From Saccharum officinarum (Eukaryota > Streptophyta > Magnoliopsida > Poales > Poaceae), in contig CM036199.1 of assembly GCA_020631735.1 (NCBI GenBank), positions 23,663,553 to 23,727,552 on the forward strand: DNA of 64,000 nt. Reading direction: 5' to 3'. Each line of letters starts with the position of its first letter. Within the stretch, counting starts at the first letter, position 1. The notes under the pieces are model-generated. The model saw only the letters and a program-made list of their open reading frames with translations, was not told where the DNA came from and searched no databases. Shown here one piece after another: positions 21,518 to 34,059 of the stretch. Both the position numbers and the translations under genes were made by a program.

Positions 21518-23392
21518 TAAGTACTACTAGTAGATTTGAGCTTTCTCGATAATCTGATCAGTTTCGAACAAATTCTGATGATACGATGATAACATATCCG
21601 AGATATGGTGAGTTGGTGACCCACTCCTCTATCGGTGGCCGCCCGTAGCCAGCCAACTGCAAACGCTTTCAGGCTTATCCGTTTCGTTACACTCGAGTGC
21701 AAATGAGATCGTCCGTTAGGTTGCTAAAATAACGAAGTGTTGGCAGCAGTGATTTACCTATTACCTTGTTCTCACCATGAAATGGTGGAACTGACACCGC
21801 GGAATCACTCAACCTCGGTTACATAGGTTTGGTTACCTAGGCTGTAATACCTCTGTTTTTCTATCGATTAGACAATCATCAGTGGGGTCTCGATGTCAGC
21901 CTCTAACATCCTCTCCCATTTCCACATCTCTAGCCTCCGTCCCCGGCTCCCCGCCCTGCAAAATTGCCCAGCTCCCCAAAACGCTGAGCCCACCGCTTGC
22001 CAGCGCACCGCCATCAAGAAGGGGTAAGGGAGGACTGTGTGTACCTCCAATTTTTTGCGATGGATATATCAGGATTCTCAAACACATAGGAATAGAAAAA
22101 TCACAGGATTAGCATTGTACAAAACTTGCAATCTTACATGAATCTATAATGCAAGAAAATTTCTAATATAGCCTTTGGATAGAACATAAGAAGCAAGAAA
22201 ATTTCTAATTTAGCCTTTGGATAGAACATAAGAAAAACTAGGAGTATTTCCCGCGCGTTGCTGCAGGTATTCAAGAGGAAATACAGATGGATTTGGTTGT
22301 AAATCATTGAGAAATACATATAGATTTGGATGTAAACCACTGAAAATTAGAAGTGTATACGTGTATGATGTTGGTAATCCAGGTACACTCATGAACTCGT
22401 GATGTAAGTAATCACACGTCAACTATAGGAATTTAGAATCACAAAACATTATGGTTTAACTATATCAACATACATCACTCGGCAAGAAAATACGACTTAT
22501 ATATGCTTTTGAGAGAAACTTAATTTGTAGATGCAACAACTGAATAGAAGTAGTCTTGCAAAATAATCAGATTCAAAAAGCAAGGAAAAATGCTAACAGG
22601 GGCAGTGGGATAGTGGCACATCACAAAATAGCATACATGATCGGCGACTGCGAGGAATGAAGGATAACCTGCATACACTTATGAAAATACTCGTGATCCA
22701 ATTACATGATCAGCCAACGGCACCTAACAGGCCGACAGGCATGAGGACCATCTAGTGGACATGTAGTGTATGGCAGTTTGTCATGTCACGATTGTAAGAT
22801 TAGAACAAATTAGGGAAAGTGTGCTCGGAAGAGGAGACTGACGGTGAGCGTCAGAGCTATTGTTGGTGAGCTGACCGCCCAAAAGTCATGGTCTGGATCG
22901 AGTATAGAGCTGAGCTCAAACGTATGGGCAAGGTTACATTAATAAGAGGGCAACAAACGGTTCATCTGCTCCATTGCTCCGGCCGGCTGGCTCTTCGTTA
23001 GTACTTTGGAAGTGGAGTGGAACATTTACTTAGGAACGACGTGAGAGTTTAATGGTGGATGGAGTCGCAACAAAGAAGGTGCCAGGTGAAAGGTGAAAGT
23101 TTTGCTGTGGCTTTTGGAGGTAGAGTGTTGAATTGGTGCGTTAAAGGAACCAAGTGGAGAAGAATATAATGCCTCTTCGTTACTTGACGACTTGAGATCA
23201 AAACTTACTGACTTGATGAGACCCAATAAATGTAATTTAGTGTTTGAACGTGCTGATTTGGTGGGGTCCTCATGATGATGTGGCTTCACGATATCGCAGA
23301 GAAATACGACAGTGGAGTTTAGTTTTTATAAGATATATAGATACAGGAACCAGAAGAGAGATAGACACAAAGAAAAGTTTCCACGAGGTTCA
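21518..23392. other. Intergenic region without a recognised gene
   Basis: About 1.9 kb. It contains a 42-bp tandem duplication at 22151-22234. Open frames (for example minus 23026-23289, 87 codons) show no domain, and no splice-linked coding pattern was found. Part of 22.0-23.3 kb may belong to an unrecognised transposon. Confidence 0.35.
22151..22234. repeat. 42-bp tandem duplication
   Basis: The unit GCAAGAAAATTTCTAATaTA followed by GCCTTTGGATAGAACATAA occurs twice in a row, with one mismatch noticed. Confidence 0.75.
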
Positions 23393-23511
23393 CAGTCTGT
23401 TCGTTTGGGCTGATCTGGCTGGATGAAAGTACTGCTGGCTGATTTTTTGTGAGAGAAAAACACTACTAGCTGGCTGGCTGATTTGGCTGATAATCTCAAG
23501 CGAACAGGCTG
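23393..23511. mobile_element. Small MITE (119 bp) with CAG(T/C)CTGTTCG ends
   Basis: The left end CAGTCTGTTCGTTTG and right end (reverse complement) CAGCCTGTTCGCTTG are inverted repeats, with TCA at 23390-23392 and 23512-23514. The core TGTGAGAGAAAAACACTA is shared with the tandemly expanded element at 15323-15514. Confidence 0.75.
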
Positions 23512-23852
23512 TCAATCTCATGTTAGATATCTTCCAAATTCCTATGTTTTCATATATTCCATGGCAATCCCAAGAAATTTCATAGAGTTCAATCCTTTGT
23601 TCTAAAGAGGGGTATAAGAAACTTTCCTACATAATTGAAATCATCTAAAATTCCTATATATTTCCTTTGATCTAGAGGAGGCCTAAAAGAGGAATATTTC
23701 TCTCTGAAGACGACTTCACAAACACCAGGGCAAAAATTTATATTCCACTTCGGCGATTATTCTTAAAAAAATCTTTCTTTTTCTTTATATCTTAGGTGCT
23801 CGATTTTTGTTGTTGTTGTTGTTCGAGCAATATGTAATTTTGTCATTGTTTA

Positions 23853-24047
23853 GGCCAGTCTCAATGGGGATTTCATAGAGTTTCATGGGCATTAAATATG
23901 CTGACATGGCACTATGTTAATGAAGAGAGAGATGATAAGAGTTTCATGGGAGCAGAGAGAGTTTCATGGGGATGAAACTCTTCTGCACTGTTTCCAAAAT
24001 ATAAATGCGTTGGAAACTGGGATATGAAATTAGCATTGAGACTGGCC
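23853..24047. mobile_element. Ping/mPing-like Tourist MITE (195 bp)
   Basis: The two ends carry the identical 14-bp inverted repeat GGCCAGTCTCAATG, one base away from the rice mPing/Ping terminus GGCCAGTCACAATG. TTA at 23850-23852 and TTA at 24048-24050 form the expected PIF/Harbinger TSD. The interior repeats GTTTCATGGG-type phrases and has no coding capacity, so it would need a Ping/Pong-type transposase in trans. Confidence 0.88.
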
Positions 24048-24099
24048 TTATAGCTGTAGAAAAACTATTCATTGCCTCTTGTGAGTTGTCTTTTTAATT

Positions 24100-24900
24100 G
24101 TGCTAGTTGTCTCTCGGGAGTTGTTGGTTGAAAATTTTCAAAAATTCAGGGTTCGCTTTCTTTTTTCTGTTGCACACATTCGTTCCTGATAAGCAACGCG
24201 GAGAGAGAGTGGGGGAGGAAGCGATAAGAGGCCGTCTCCTTCCCCACGCGCGTCCCGTGCCTTATCACCTCCGTGCTGCTTGGCGTGATATTCCCTCCCG
24301 GCTACCGCCGCGTATCTCACACTCTCTAAAGTCTTGAGGAATCCTGTGCCGTGGACCTTACCGGACGGCATATCCTCGGTTTATCCGTCGGCTTCGGCTC
24401 CGGACAAACCGTACCACCCAGCTGCTTCGATCCGCTTTGTTCTGTCCTGTCTTTTCAGAGCTTGCTTGGTTTGGAAGCGATCCGGCGGGAATGGAATCCA
24501 TTGGCAGTGGTATAAGCGGATAACCCGGAGAAGATTCCGTCATCGGAAGCTTCAAGGCTCGCGCGCGAATCTCAGTGGTCACTGCAGCGACCTTTCCTGC
24601 GTTTTGAGGGGTGGTTGCTCGTTGGTTGTGTTTGTGCTGACGTTTAAAAAGACCTGATACGAACTCTTCCTTATTGGCTTCTCTTATCTGGGCCACAGAG
24701 CACGGAGTACGTATATATGTAGTGGGGGGAGAATGTGATACCTGTGCAGTTATATAGGCACCGATCCGCCATCGCCATGGGGACCTCGAACTGTTTCGAC
24801 CATCCATTCTACAGAGGCACCTTAAGATATGGACAGTGCAGAACGGGTGGGCCAATTACATTTCTTTCTATGTCGTTAGTAATTTTAAAATTATACTATT
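24100..24900. other. GC-rich intergenic segment, no gene supported
   Basis: Overlapping frames on both strands (plus 24107-24337 and 24334-24657, minus 24358-24855, 165 codons) show no recognisable domain and no splice pattern. A real but unrecognised gene cannot be excluded. Confidence 0.3.
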
Positions 24901-25214
24901 AACCATTACACTTAAACAGTTTCAATAATTGGTAGCAATGTTAAAATCCGTAATAATTAGTTATTACATCATTTTTTAATAATTTTTTTGATTACCTGAT
25001 TGTAGAAATGATTATAAATTGTTAATTGTTTTCATGCCAACTTAATCAGATTTTGTCGAGTTTATGGTTTTATATAATGGGTTTTTTATTCTTAGAAACG
25101 AAAATTACAGATTATATCTACAGATATTATAATGAACTAAAGCTGCATTTTTAATATAAAAGATATACAATAACCGTGAAAAAACTAGGATACCTAAATT
25201 TTAGCTAGTTCTCT

Positions 25215-25465
25215 CTCCCTCCAGAAAAACATACAATTTTAGCACAGTACCATGTTTTAATATATCATGTTTGACTAATTATAGATAAAAACCTATAAAT
25301 ATTTATAACATCAAGTAAATATCATTAGATCAAATATGAAATATATTTTCATAATAAATTAGTTTATAGTCATAAATATGAATATTATTTACTAAAAAAA
25401 TAGTCAAATGTGTGCAACTTTATCTGGCATGCAACCATAGTTGTATGTTTTCGTGGAGAGGGGAG
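25215..25465. mobile_element. Stowaway-like MITE
   Basis: CTCCCTCCAGAAAAACATAC at the left pairs with GTATGTTTTCGTGGAGAGG at the right, which runs into GGGAGTA. The AT-rich interior has TTTGACTAA and TAGTCAAA motifs typical of the group. The TA TSD is clear only on the right. Confidence 0.7.
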
Positions 25466-26159
25466 TACCATAAAAATAACAAGGACCACGGCGTTTCACT
25501 GCATTGAAACCCAAATCCCCACCGGCACCATCCGGACAACAAGCACAGACAGCCAGAGCCCACAGACATGTTACCTACCTGCCCGTCACATGGTGCTGTC
25601 TCCTTTGTGCCGGCTGTTCAGTGTTCACTACTCGCGGTGTCGCGGCTGCACCGCTCGTGATCCACCGTAGCTGCATGTCCATGCCGGACGAGCAATTCTG
25701 CATAGACGTGTCGGTGGTGCTGCGTTCGTGGCCACCACCCACCAGTAAGATATGAGGCTGTGGTACGCTTCACTGCTGCTGCTGCTTTGCTACTCCGAGA
25801 GCACTAGCTGATGGGGATCATCAGATAGCTGTAGGTTATCAGGAGCAAACTACAGAGAAATAAAATGAAGCTCTCCTCTGATAGTCTTTTCTTTCTCCGT
25901 ATTACTAGGCCATATATTGGTTGCCCGACCAGATAAAGAGCGTTCTACTTACTTTATGGGAACTCAGCAACAAATTTATACTACTCTAGATTTGATTAAA
26001 AATAAAGCTGGATAATTTGTCCTGACCAACTGGGTAAAGATTTGGTGGGTGCATCTATTGCGCCTCCTGATTGATGGCGACCTTACACATACTTTAGGTC
26101 GTGGCAGAGTTTTTTTTGGTTTATATCTCTCCCCTCAATCGCAAGATCTAATGCAGATA
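25466..26159. other. Intergenic, no gene recognised
   Basis: A frame at 25410-25755 has no domain and overlaps the MITE end. The rest is AT-rich without features. Confidence 0.3.
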
Positions 26160-26403
26160 GGGTGTGTTCACTTCGCGAAAAGTAGGTGAAAAGTTACTGT
26201 AGCATCTTTCGTTGTTATTTGACAAAATTTTTTCCAATTATAGACTAACTAGGCTCAAAAGATTCGTCCCGACATTTGCAGACAAACTATGCAATTAGTT
26301 ATCTTTTTTACCTATATTTAATGCTTCATGCATGTGTCGAAAGATTCGATGTGATAGGTAGAAGAGGAAATATTTTGGGTTTGCATGGGAAGTGAACACA
26401 CCC
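26160..26403. mobile_element. Tourist/PIF-like MITE (244 bp), inverted copy of 21274-21517
   Basis: Same family and same length as 21274-21517 but in the opposite orientation. Ends GGGTGTGTTCACTTC and GAAGTGAACACACCC, with ATA at 26157-26159 and 26404-26406 as TSD. Confidence 0.85.
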
Positions 26404-26486
26404 ATAGTAAAACATGTACGGTGTGCTGCATCATGCATGCATGTTGTTGAGGCTTTACTCTCTCATCCACAAAAGAATGTAACTAT

Positions 26487-26685
26487 GGTCTTGTTTGTGA
26501 CTCTTATAATCGCTTTGATTATAATCATCGTATTGCAAGGAATTTTTTCGATTCTTGATTTTCGTTTATGCTAGTTCAAAGTTTTCAAGCGGCAATCAAA
26601 AGAATCACAAATAATCAAAGCGTTTTGTGGGATTCTCGTTTTTCTTTCACCGAGAATTGGATTATAAGCGAAAACAAACTGGACC
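26487..26685. mobile_element. MITE with GGTC(T/C)(T/A)GTTTG ends
   Basis: The left end GGTCTTGTTTGTG with CTTATAATC and the right end (reverse complement) GGTCCAGTTTGTTTTCGC with TTATAATC are inverted. The interior contains matching GATTATAATC arms. The TSD is only partial (TAT/TAC). Confidence 0.6.
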
Positions 26686-26867
26686 TACGGTGTTTGTGTC
26701 GATCGAACTAGTTTAAATTTGACTAAATTTGTAATGAATAGCATAATAGTATTAATGTTTACGTCTACAATAAAATTTACTATAAAAAGATATTTTATAT
26801 TAATCAAATAATACATTTTGTATCATACATGTCAGCATCTTTTAATATAACTTCAGGTTAAGATTTA

Positions 26868-27079
26868 GGGGTTATTTGGTTCTACGCCATGGCCCAGCCA
26901 CACTCATCTGTGGCAAGTTATGGCGGCGGCGGCAAAAACTAGCGCCACAGTCTATGGCAAAAAGCAAGTCTGCATGTGTTGTCGCTGTCAAACACTACGC
27001 AAGAACCAGACACTAACCTATAAACGGTGGCAGCCACAGGTATGGCGAGGCAGAGTGTGGGGTCAATCCAAACACTCCC
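26868..27079. mobile_element. Tourist/PIF-like MITE (212 bp)
   Basis: The left end GGGGTTATTTGG pairs imperfectly with the right end CCAAACACTCCC. TTA flanks both sides (26865-26867, 27080-27082). The internal phrase GCCATGGC with TATGGC repeats recurs in a decayed relative at about 27796-28030. Confidence 0.68.
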
Positions 27080-27082
27080 TTA

Positions 27083-28699
27083 AACTGTGACTCGTCTAGG
27101 ATTGCATTGGGGGTACGTACAATCTCTTTGGCTGTTCTTGGAGGACAGCGAAGATCAGTCGTGGCACGTCAATTACCGACGGGTACTACTCATCTGGGAC
27201 AAGTTCACACGACAGGACTTGTCGGTGTGGCATTCATCGATCCACGTACGCAGCCACACATCAGAAAGCTGAGTACTGGTTGATGCTTGTGCTTGTATGC
27301 TTGCGCTACTCCGCTTTCTGTTCGAAGCGAACACCGTTTTGTTGATCTCTTCAGACGAGCCGGACAACGAGATAATGCCCAGAGTGCTGCTACACTCCAA
27401 GCTACTGACCGTGACGGATACTATGATACACTGTACTATACCTCATCCAGTGGACGCGTCAGCAGCGTCTTTTTGGCAGCGTGCGTGGCGACGGCCGGCC
27501 CTGGTGCACGCGGCGACGGTGGCGGCTCGGCCTCGGCGGCATAGCGTGCAGAAGCGAGAACGTAAAACAGCTTGAACCCACTGCATCAAGATCGGATGAA
27601 AGAGCGAGGAGTGGACGACTGCACTATGGCAGGGAAAAGTCCCGTGGAAAAATTGGGTTTTCCTATGGACAGGAGGCTGCCCAAGATTCTGTACCGTACG
27701 TCAGGGGGACGTTCTAAATCGAATCGCAGGAACATGGCACCACAAGCTTCGTTTTTTTTTTGTTTCATGACCAAAGCTTATTACGTCACACGTTAATTAT
27801 GCCACGGTTTTTAGACGGTTATTTAGTTCACTGTCATAACCATGGCACACCATATATACTTTCTTAGCACTTTGTCCCACATGTTATAGATTTATTTTTA
27901 CTAACAAATTTTACCAAAAAACATTGCTTTGATTTTATTTGCCACACTTTCTATGGAGTCACAGATTACCTAAGATTAGACGTGACAAATTAAACTTAGG
28001 CGCCAGGCCAACCAAATCAGTTTTGCTTACCATAGGACCTTCGTGTGGTATCCGTGGGATGGCATAGGATTCAGTGAGTAGCCAACATTTGTGGCTAGTA
28101 TGGTTCAATATTACATATAACTTTTTAACCGCTACAAATGCTACATAAAGTTGGATTGAACGTCGTAAAACATAAAACAGGTTTGCATACCATAGACACT
28201 TGTGCTGTCGGTGCGGGTTGCTGATGTGTTATGGATGGAGGGTCCTAGCAATACTTGTGTCGTCTTATCGCCATTCTTGCGCCTCCTGTGCCGTATGCCG
28301 AAAATGCCTCTAGGTTCTTGTTTAGGGCTTATTGCTCAGCGCTAGAGTAGATAGTAAGGGGAAACATGAGCACGGTGAAGACATACATTTGCCGCCGCAT
28401 GCCACCATTGGCCGCGGTTAGTTACACTAGTACCCAAAGAGATTCAGAGAGATGGCGATTGCCGACGAATATGAAGGGGCCGGTGGCAGTGATTTCGAAT
28501 CAAAGTTGCATGACATCGGGCATCGAGGATTGACCGATTGAGTCTTGGAAACTAGAAGGGATAGCGCGCATGCAACTCACATGTACAGGACAGAATTGGA
28601 GGTGATCGACATCAGCCATAATTCTAGGTATATTGGATCTTGGGCTGAACTGCAGTGTGATCCACGACATAGGGACCATCTTGTAGCTCAGCCACCGAC
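27083..28699. other. Intergenic region up to the chromovirus, no gene supported
   Basis: 27090-27720 is moderately GC-rich with short frames on both strands and no domain. 27796-28030 looks like a decayed relative of the preceding MITE (GCCACGG, GTTATTTAGTTC, CCATGGCA). 28040-28699 has no clear feature and is the left flank of the LTR element. Confidence 0.35.
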
Positions 28700-28704
28700 C
28701 AGAT

Positions 28705-28992
28705 TGTCATCGCCCCACATCTCAGCTCAACACCAGAGAAGCCCAGACCAAGGCGCAGCAGAAGGGCCCGAGCTAGAAGCTCCCGTGTGAGCGGCCCAAA
28801 ATGGGCCTGTATCGTTGTGACACCGAGAGGAGTGATATTCAGGCAGCTGGAGAGGAGAGACGAAATCATCGAACATGTATCAACTAAATTCGTTCCTCGC
28901 TAAGGAAAAAGAACTCTGTAACCGGACCACTTTGGCCAACGATCCCACCTTCCTCTTCTCCTTTCGCAGTCCGATCGATCGGGCTGTTAACA
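28705..28992 (+). repeat. 5' LTR of the chromovirus
   Basis: 288 bp, matching 34060-34353 with many scattered substitutions and small indels, so the insertion is not recent. Confidence 0.9.
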
Positions 28993-29040
28993 CCTAGTAT
29001 CAGAGCCATCGAGCCTCGGCGCCGACGAACTCTAGAGTCT

Positions 29041-30740
29041 GTGCTGGCCTCCCACGAACACCGCACCCGCCTGCAGCGGAACCGAGAAGCCATGGAGCCC
29101 AACACCGGAAAGATGTTCGACAAAATGTTGAAGAGGATGGAAGACCTCGACGCGCGCTTCGCCGAGCGCTGGGGCCGTTTGGAGAAGCATTTCGAGGACG
29201 TGTCCGCCGCTGTCCAGGAGCGCGACGATGCCGTCGACGCCCGCATCGCGTCCCTGAAGAATTTCGCGTCGTCCCAGTACTCCGCCGCCATCGTCGCCGA
29301 CAACTGGGGCGCCCACTTTGACTCCCGTGTCTCGGATCTGGAGCAGCGGATGGCTGACCTCGAGCTCATTAGGCTGGCCAAGATCCGCAACGAGCGTGAT
29401 GATAGAGTGGAGGCGCTGGAGGGAGCGGTTGGAGAGCTGCAGTCGTGGTATCAGGAGGTCGACGGCAACATCGACAACATCCACTATGACCTTCGCCGCG
29501 TCTCCAGGCATCCTATGACGCAGCCACAACAACCATCGCTGCCGACGCGTCGAGAGTTGGCTGCCACTGCGTACTCTGGTGGATCCACGGTTGACTGGCC
29601 CAACGGGCACCACGATGCAACGATTACACGGGAGTGGAGCTATGGATCGGTGACGACCATAGCTCCAAACCCAGCCAATGGTACGTCTCCAATCCCTAAC
29701 CCTGTTCATGTTCATCCGCATCATCTTCCCCATCCACCCAATCCACCCCATCCACCCAATCCTCCCCAACCAGCCCACCTCGATCCACCTCCTGCTCACC
29801 ATACCACCTTCCAAGCTCCAGTTCATCCCCACCCTTCACCCCAAGCCACGCAACCCGTTCATCACTTCCACAACCCAGCTCTCGGGAAGCTACCCAAGAT
29901 GCATTTCCCTCAATTTGATGGGGATAACCCGCAACTCTGGATTACACATGCCCAAAACTACTTCGAGATGTACTTTGTTGATGCCTCTGTTTGGATCAAA
30001 TGCTCTGCAATGCAGTTCACAGGCCCCACAAAATGTTGGTTACAAACAGTCGAACGTCGCCTTCCTGAACTCGAATAGACCTCATTATGTCGATTGCTTC
30101 ATGAACGTTTCGGTCGTGACCAGCACGAGCTTCTCCTTCGCCAATTGTTCCACATTAAGCAAACCTCTTCAGTCTAGGACTATGTTGACAAGTTCATCGA
30201 AGTCATTGACAATCTATTGGCCTATACACATAATCCCGACACCCTTTCCTACACCACCTGTTTTGTCGATGGCCTTCGAGATGATATTTGCTCCATTGTC
30301 TTAGTTCAACGACCTTCAGATTTAGATACTGCTTGCACGCTGGCACTTTTGCAGGAAGAGGCCGCCGAACCGGGTCGCCGCAAGAAAATCAAGAAGTCTG
30401 ATGGCTTTCCGTTCGCCAAGCCACCAGCTGCTTGGGGTGCTCTGCCGTTGCCGCCACCTCCGCCGCGGCCGGCGTTACCCCCGGCTCTAGCTGACATGAA
30501 GCCCCCTGAAGAACGCCGCATCATCAACAAGCCTGCCTCTATGGATGATAAGTTGCAGTCGCTACGGGTGTATCGCTGTGCTTGTGGCCTTTGTGTCCGG
30601 TGTGCAGAGAAATGGCAGCCAGGAGACAAGTGCGCACCAGTGCTCCAGCTTCATGCTCTCCAACAAGTCTGGACCAGTTTGATAAGACACCAGAAGCCGA
30701 TCCACCTCCGAAGGGTGAAGCTGCTCAGTTGTTCTTGATG
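29041..30740 (+). pseudogene. Chromovirus gag, broken by stops
   Basis: An open frame runs 29041-30078 with a coiled-coil-like N-terminus (likely start ATG at 29092), a proline/histidine-rich linker and the capsid-type block LPKMHFPQFDGDNPQLW. It stops at a TAG where the family has tryptophan. The same frame continues past a second TAG near 30174 to about 30738, with the segment TCFVDGLRDDI and a cysteine-rich CGLCVRCAEKWQPGDKC zinc-knuckle-like motif. The stops are compatible with transition mutations. Confidence 0.8.
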
Positions 30741-30769
30741 GTTTCGTCCGCTGCTTCCTCAGTTTAGCC

Positions 30770-33700
30770 TTTTGCCCGAACTCTGCAATTTCGAGGCACA
30801 ATTTTTGGCAAGGACGTGCTGATACTTGTCGACTCCGGCAGTACCCATTCATTCCTCGGCACTAGGGTGGCGCAGTTTGTTCCTGGTGCCCATCCTTTAC
30901 CTGCTCCTGTCCATGTATAGGTTGCCAATGGGGGTATTGTCCCTTGTAATCAAGAGATACTGATGACTGAGTGGTGTGTGCAGGGCTACAAATTCCATTC
31001 AACTCTGAAGGTGCTTGATCTGGAACTGTATGACATGATCATCGGAATGGACTGGCTTACAACTTTTTCCCCAATGAAAGTCGACTGGCAACACAAATGG
31101 ATGATCATTCCTTATGGGGATGTGCAAATTTCGTTCCAAGGTATTGTACCTGACACTGATACCTGTTTTGTTATCCGTCCGTTCCACATTGCTGAAGATG
31201 GTGCATTCACTAGTCAATTGGTGCCTCCTGAAGTGCAGTCAGTGTTGGATGAGTTCGCTCCATTGTTTGCTGAACCCACAGAGCTTCCTCCATGGCGCAA
31301 TTGCGACCATACGATTCCTTTGGTCCTAGGAGCACAACCTATTTCTGTGCGGCCATACCGCTATGCTCCTCATTTGAAGTCTGAGATTGAAAAACAGGTG
31401 ACGGAGATGCTTTAGACCAGGCTCATTAAACCAAGTACGAGTGCCTTCTCATCCCCAGTTCTTCTCGTTCGCAAGAAAGACGGGTCTTAGAGGTTCTGCG
31501 TTGATTACCGGATGCTTAACGCTCTTATAGTGAAGAACAAGTTCCCAATCCCAGTCATTGACAAGTTGCTTGACGAGCTATCCTCGGCCAAATGGTTCTC
31601 CACGCTGGATCTTCGTGCTGGGTTCAATCAAATACAACTGGCACCGGGCGAAGAGCATAAGACCGCCTTCCAAACACACCAGGGCCATTTTGAGTTTAAT
31701 GTCATGGCGTTTGGTTTGGCAGGCGATCCAAATACTTTTCAGGGTGCCATGAATACTACCCTCCACCCCTTACTGTGGTGCTGTGCCTTAGTCTTCTTTG
31801 ACGATATATTGGTATACAGTGCAACCTTGGAAGAACACATTGAACACTTAAGGCAGGGTTTCTCCCTCCTGGCCAGAGATCATTGGCAGCTCAAGGTGAC
31901 CAAGTGCAAGTTTGCCAAGCAGAGTATTGCCTACTTGGGCCATGTGATCAGAGCTGGTGGAGTGGCTACAGATCCGTCTAAGATTGAAGCCATCCACGAC
32001 TGCCCTGAACCAAAAGATCTCAAGCAGCTCCGCAGCTTCCTTGGCCTCGCGGGCTATTATAGAAAGTTTGTCAAGAACTTTGTTGTGATTGCGCGACCAC
32101 TGACTGATCTGCTTAAAAGGGGGTCCTGTTCATCTAGACATCAAAACATTCTGCTACCTTCTCTGTGTTGAAGCAATCTCTCATTTCAGCACCCGTACTG
32201 GCCCTGCCTAACTTTAACAAACAGTTCCAAATTCAGACAGATGCAAGCGAGCTGGAAGTTAGAGTTGTACTTCTTCAAGAAGGTCACCCCCTCGCATTTA
32301 TTAATAAGGCTCTCAGACCACGTACTCGGGGACTCTCAATATATGAAAACGAATATCTCGCCATCCTGGTTGCTGTTGAACAATGGCGCTCTTACCTCCA
32401 GCATGGGGAATTCCTGATATATACTGATCAGCGCAGTTTGATGCATGTTATTGACCAACTTTTGCACTCTATGGCAGTTGAAGCTATATACCAAACTGGT
32501 AGGCCTTCAATATAAGATAGTGTACAAACCGAGCTCCTCTAACTTGGCCGCTGATGCATTATCACGGCACCCTGCCCCGCCTGTGCAATTGTCGGTCGTG
32601 TCCTCTTCTCAACCAGCATGGATACTGGATGTGGTTGCTGGCTACAACAAGGATCCGACAACACTCAAGCTTCTCTAAGAACTGTCTATCAATCCTGATA
32701 GCCATCCTCCTTACTCATTGTTGGACGGCGTCATCCGGCTGAAAAGCTGCAGTTGGCTCAGAAACAATGAAGAACTGTAGAGCCGTATCATGAATGCCTT
32801 CCACAGCAGCCCCCTGGGCGGGCATTCAGGCTTCCCTATCACCTTCAGCAGGCTCAAGAAGCTCTTCGCGTGGCGCGGTATGAAGTCTGCAGTTAAGGCA
32901 TTTGTGACATCTTGTTCTGTCTGTGCCCAGGCCAAGCCGGATTGAGCTCGCTATCCTAGATTACTATCACTGTTGCCGGTACCATCAGAATCGTGGCAGA
33001 TCATCTCGATGGATTTCATCGAAGGGCTTCCACGTTCCGGCCATGCTAACTGGCTGGTGGTGGTTGTTGACAGGTTCAACAAATTCGCCCACTTCATTCC
33101 ACTTTCACACCCTTTTAATGCTCAGCAGGTGGCTCAACTCTTCCTCGACAATATTTATCGACTGCACAGGATGCCGACTCATATTATATCGAATTGTGAC
33201 CAGATCTTCACAAGCTCGTTTTGGTGTGAGTTGTTCCGCCTCCCTCAGACTCAACTCTGCATGAGCTCGGCGTACCACCCACAGTCTGATGCCAGACGGA
33301 GGACGTCAATCAATGCCTCACGGCCTTCCTCCAGTGCTTCGTTCACTCCTGCCCGCGCCAATGCGTCAAATGGATTCCTCTGGCTGAGTACTGGTACAAC
33401 ACGTGCGAGCATTCCTCTCTGCATCGAGCTCCCTTCGAGGTACTCTATGGCCACCCTCCCCGTCACTTCGGTTTGTCTGAAGCTTCAACTTCTTCCGTTG
33501 CTGACGTCGAGACTATGTTGTCTGAACGCAACACCATGATGGCCTCCGTCCGAGAACACCTTCAGCGAGCTCAACAGCGCATGAAGGCGCAGGTTGACAA
33601 ACATTGTTCCGATCGTGTCTTCAGCGTCAGGGACTTTGTCTACCTCAAGCTCCAGCCATACATCCAGACTTCGATTGCGCCGCATGCACATCAGAAGCTT

Positions 33701-34020
33701 TCCTATCGCTACTTCGGCCCCTACAAGGTACTCGAGCGCATCGGCTCCGTCGCGTACAAGCTCTAGCCGGCGTCATCATCAGTACACCCGGTCTTCCACG
33801 TTTCACTACTGAAGCTGGCATCGTCGACCAAGCTCACTGTCTCTAGCACGCTCCCGGACGTCGACGACTCGTTGCAAGTTCCCGAGCTAGTTCTTCAGCG
33901 CCGACTCCATTATCGTGGTCTCGACACGGTACCGCAAGTCTACATCAAGTGGTCCGGCCTCGACGCATCGCTTGTGACCTCGGAGGACAAAGAATCTTTG
34001 CGCCAGCGTTTCCCAGCTGC
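30770..34020 (+). pseudogene. Chromovirus pol (PR-RT-RH-INT-chromodomain), broken
   Basis: Protease active site VDSGSTHSF is near 30831. Reverse transcriptase covers about 31380-32110, with LDLRAGFNQI, MAFGLAGDPNTFQ and FFDDILVYS (near 31797). RNase H covers about 32190-32590 (IQTDASE). Integrase shows MDFIEGLPRSG near 33009 and its core beyond, with frameshifts. A chromodomain-like end VPQVYIKWSGLDAS lies near 33930. Premature stops include TAG at 31413 and in DGS*RF near 31488, plus frame changes around 32150, 32510, 33290 and 33470. Nothing here can make a full polyprotein. Confidence 0.85.
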
Positions 34021-34059
34021 TCCGGCATGGGGACATGCCACTACACAAGGGGAAGGGGA

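Noticed and set aside
24358..24855. Minus-strand 165-codon frame
   Set aside because: No recognisable domain, no splice context, overlapping frames on the other strand; kept only as an unexplained GC-rich block.
29032..29832. Minus-strand frame of 266 codons in the chromovirus gag region
   Set aside because: Antisense of the gag coding sequence; repetitive WIGWMGW-type runs come from the proline-rich linker.
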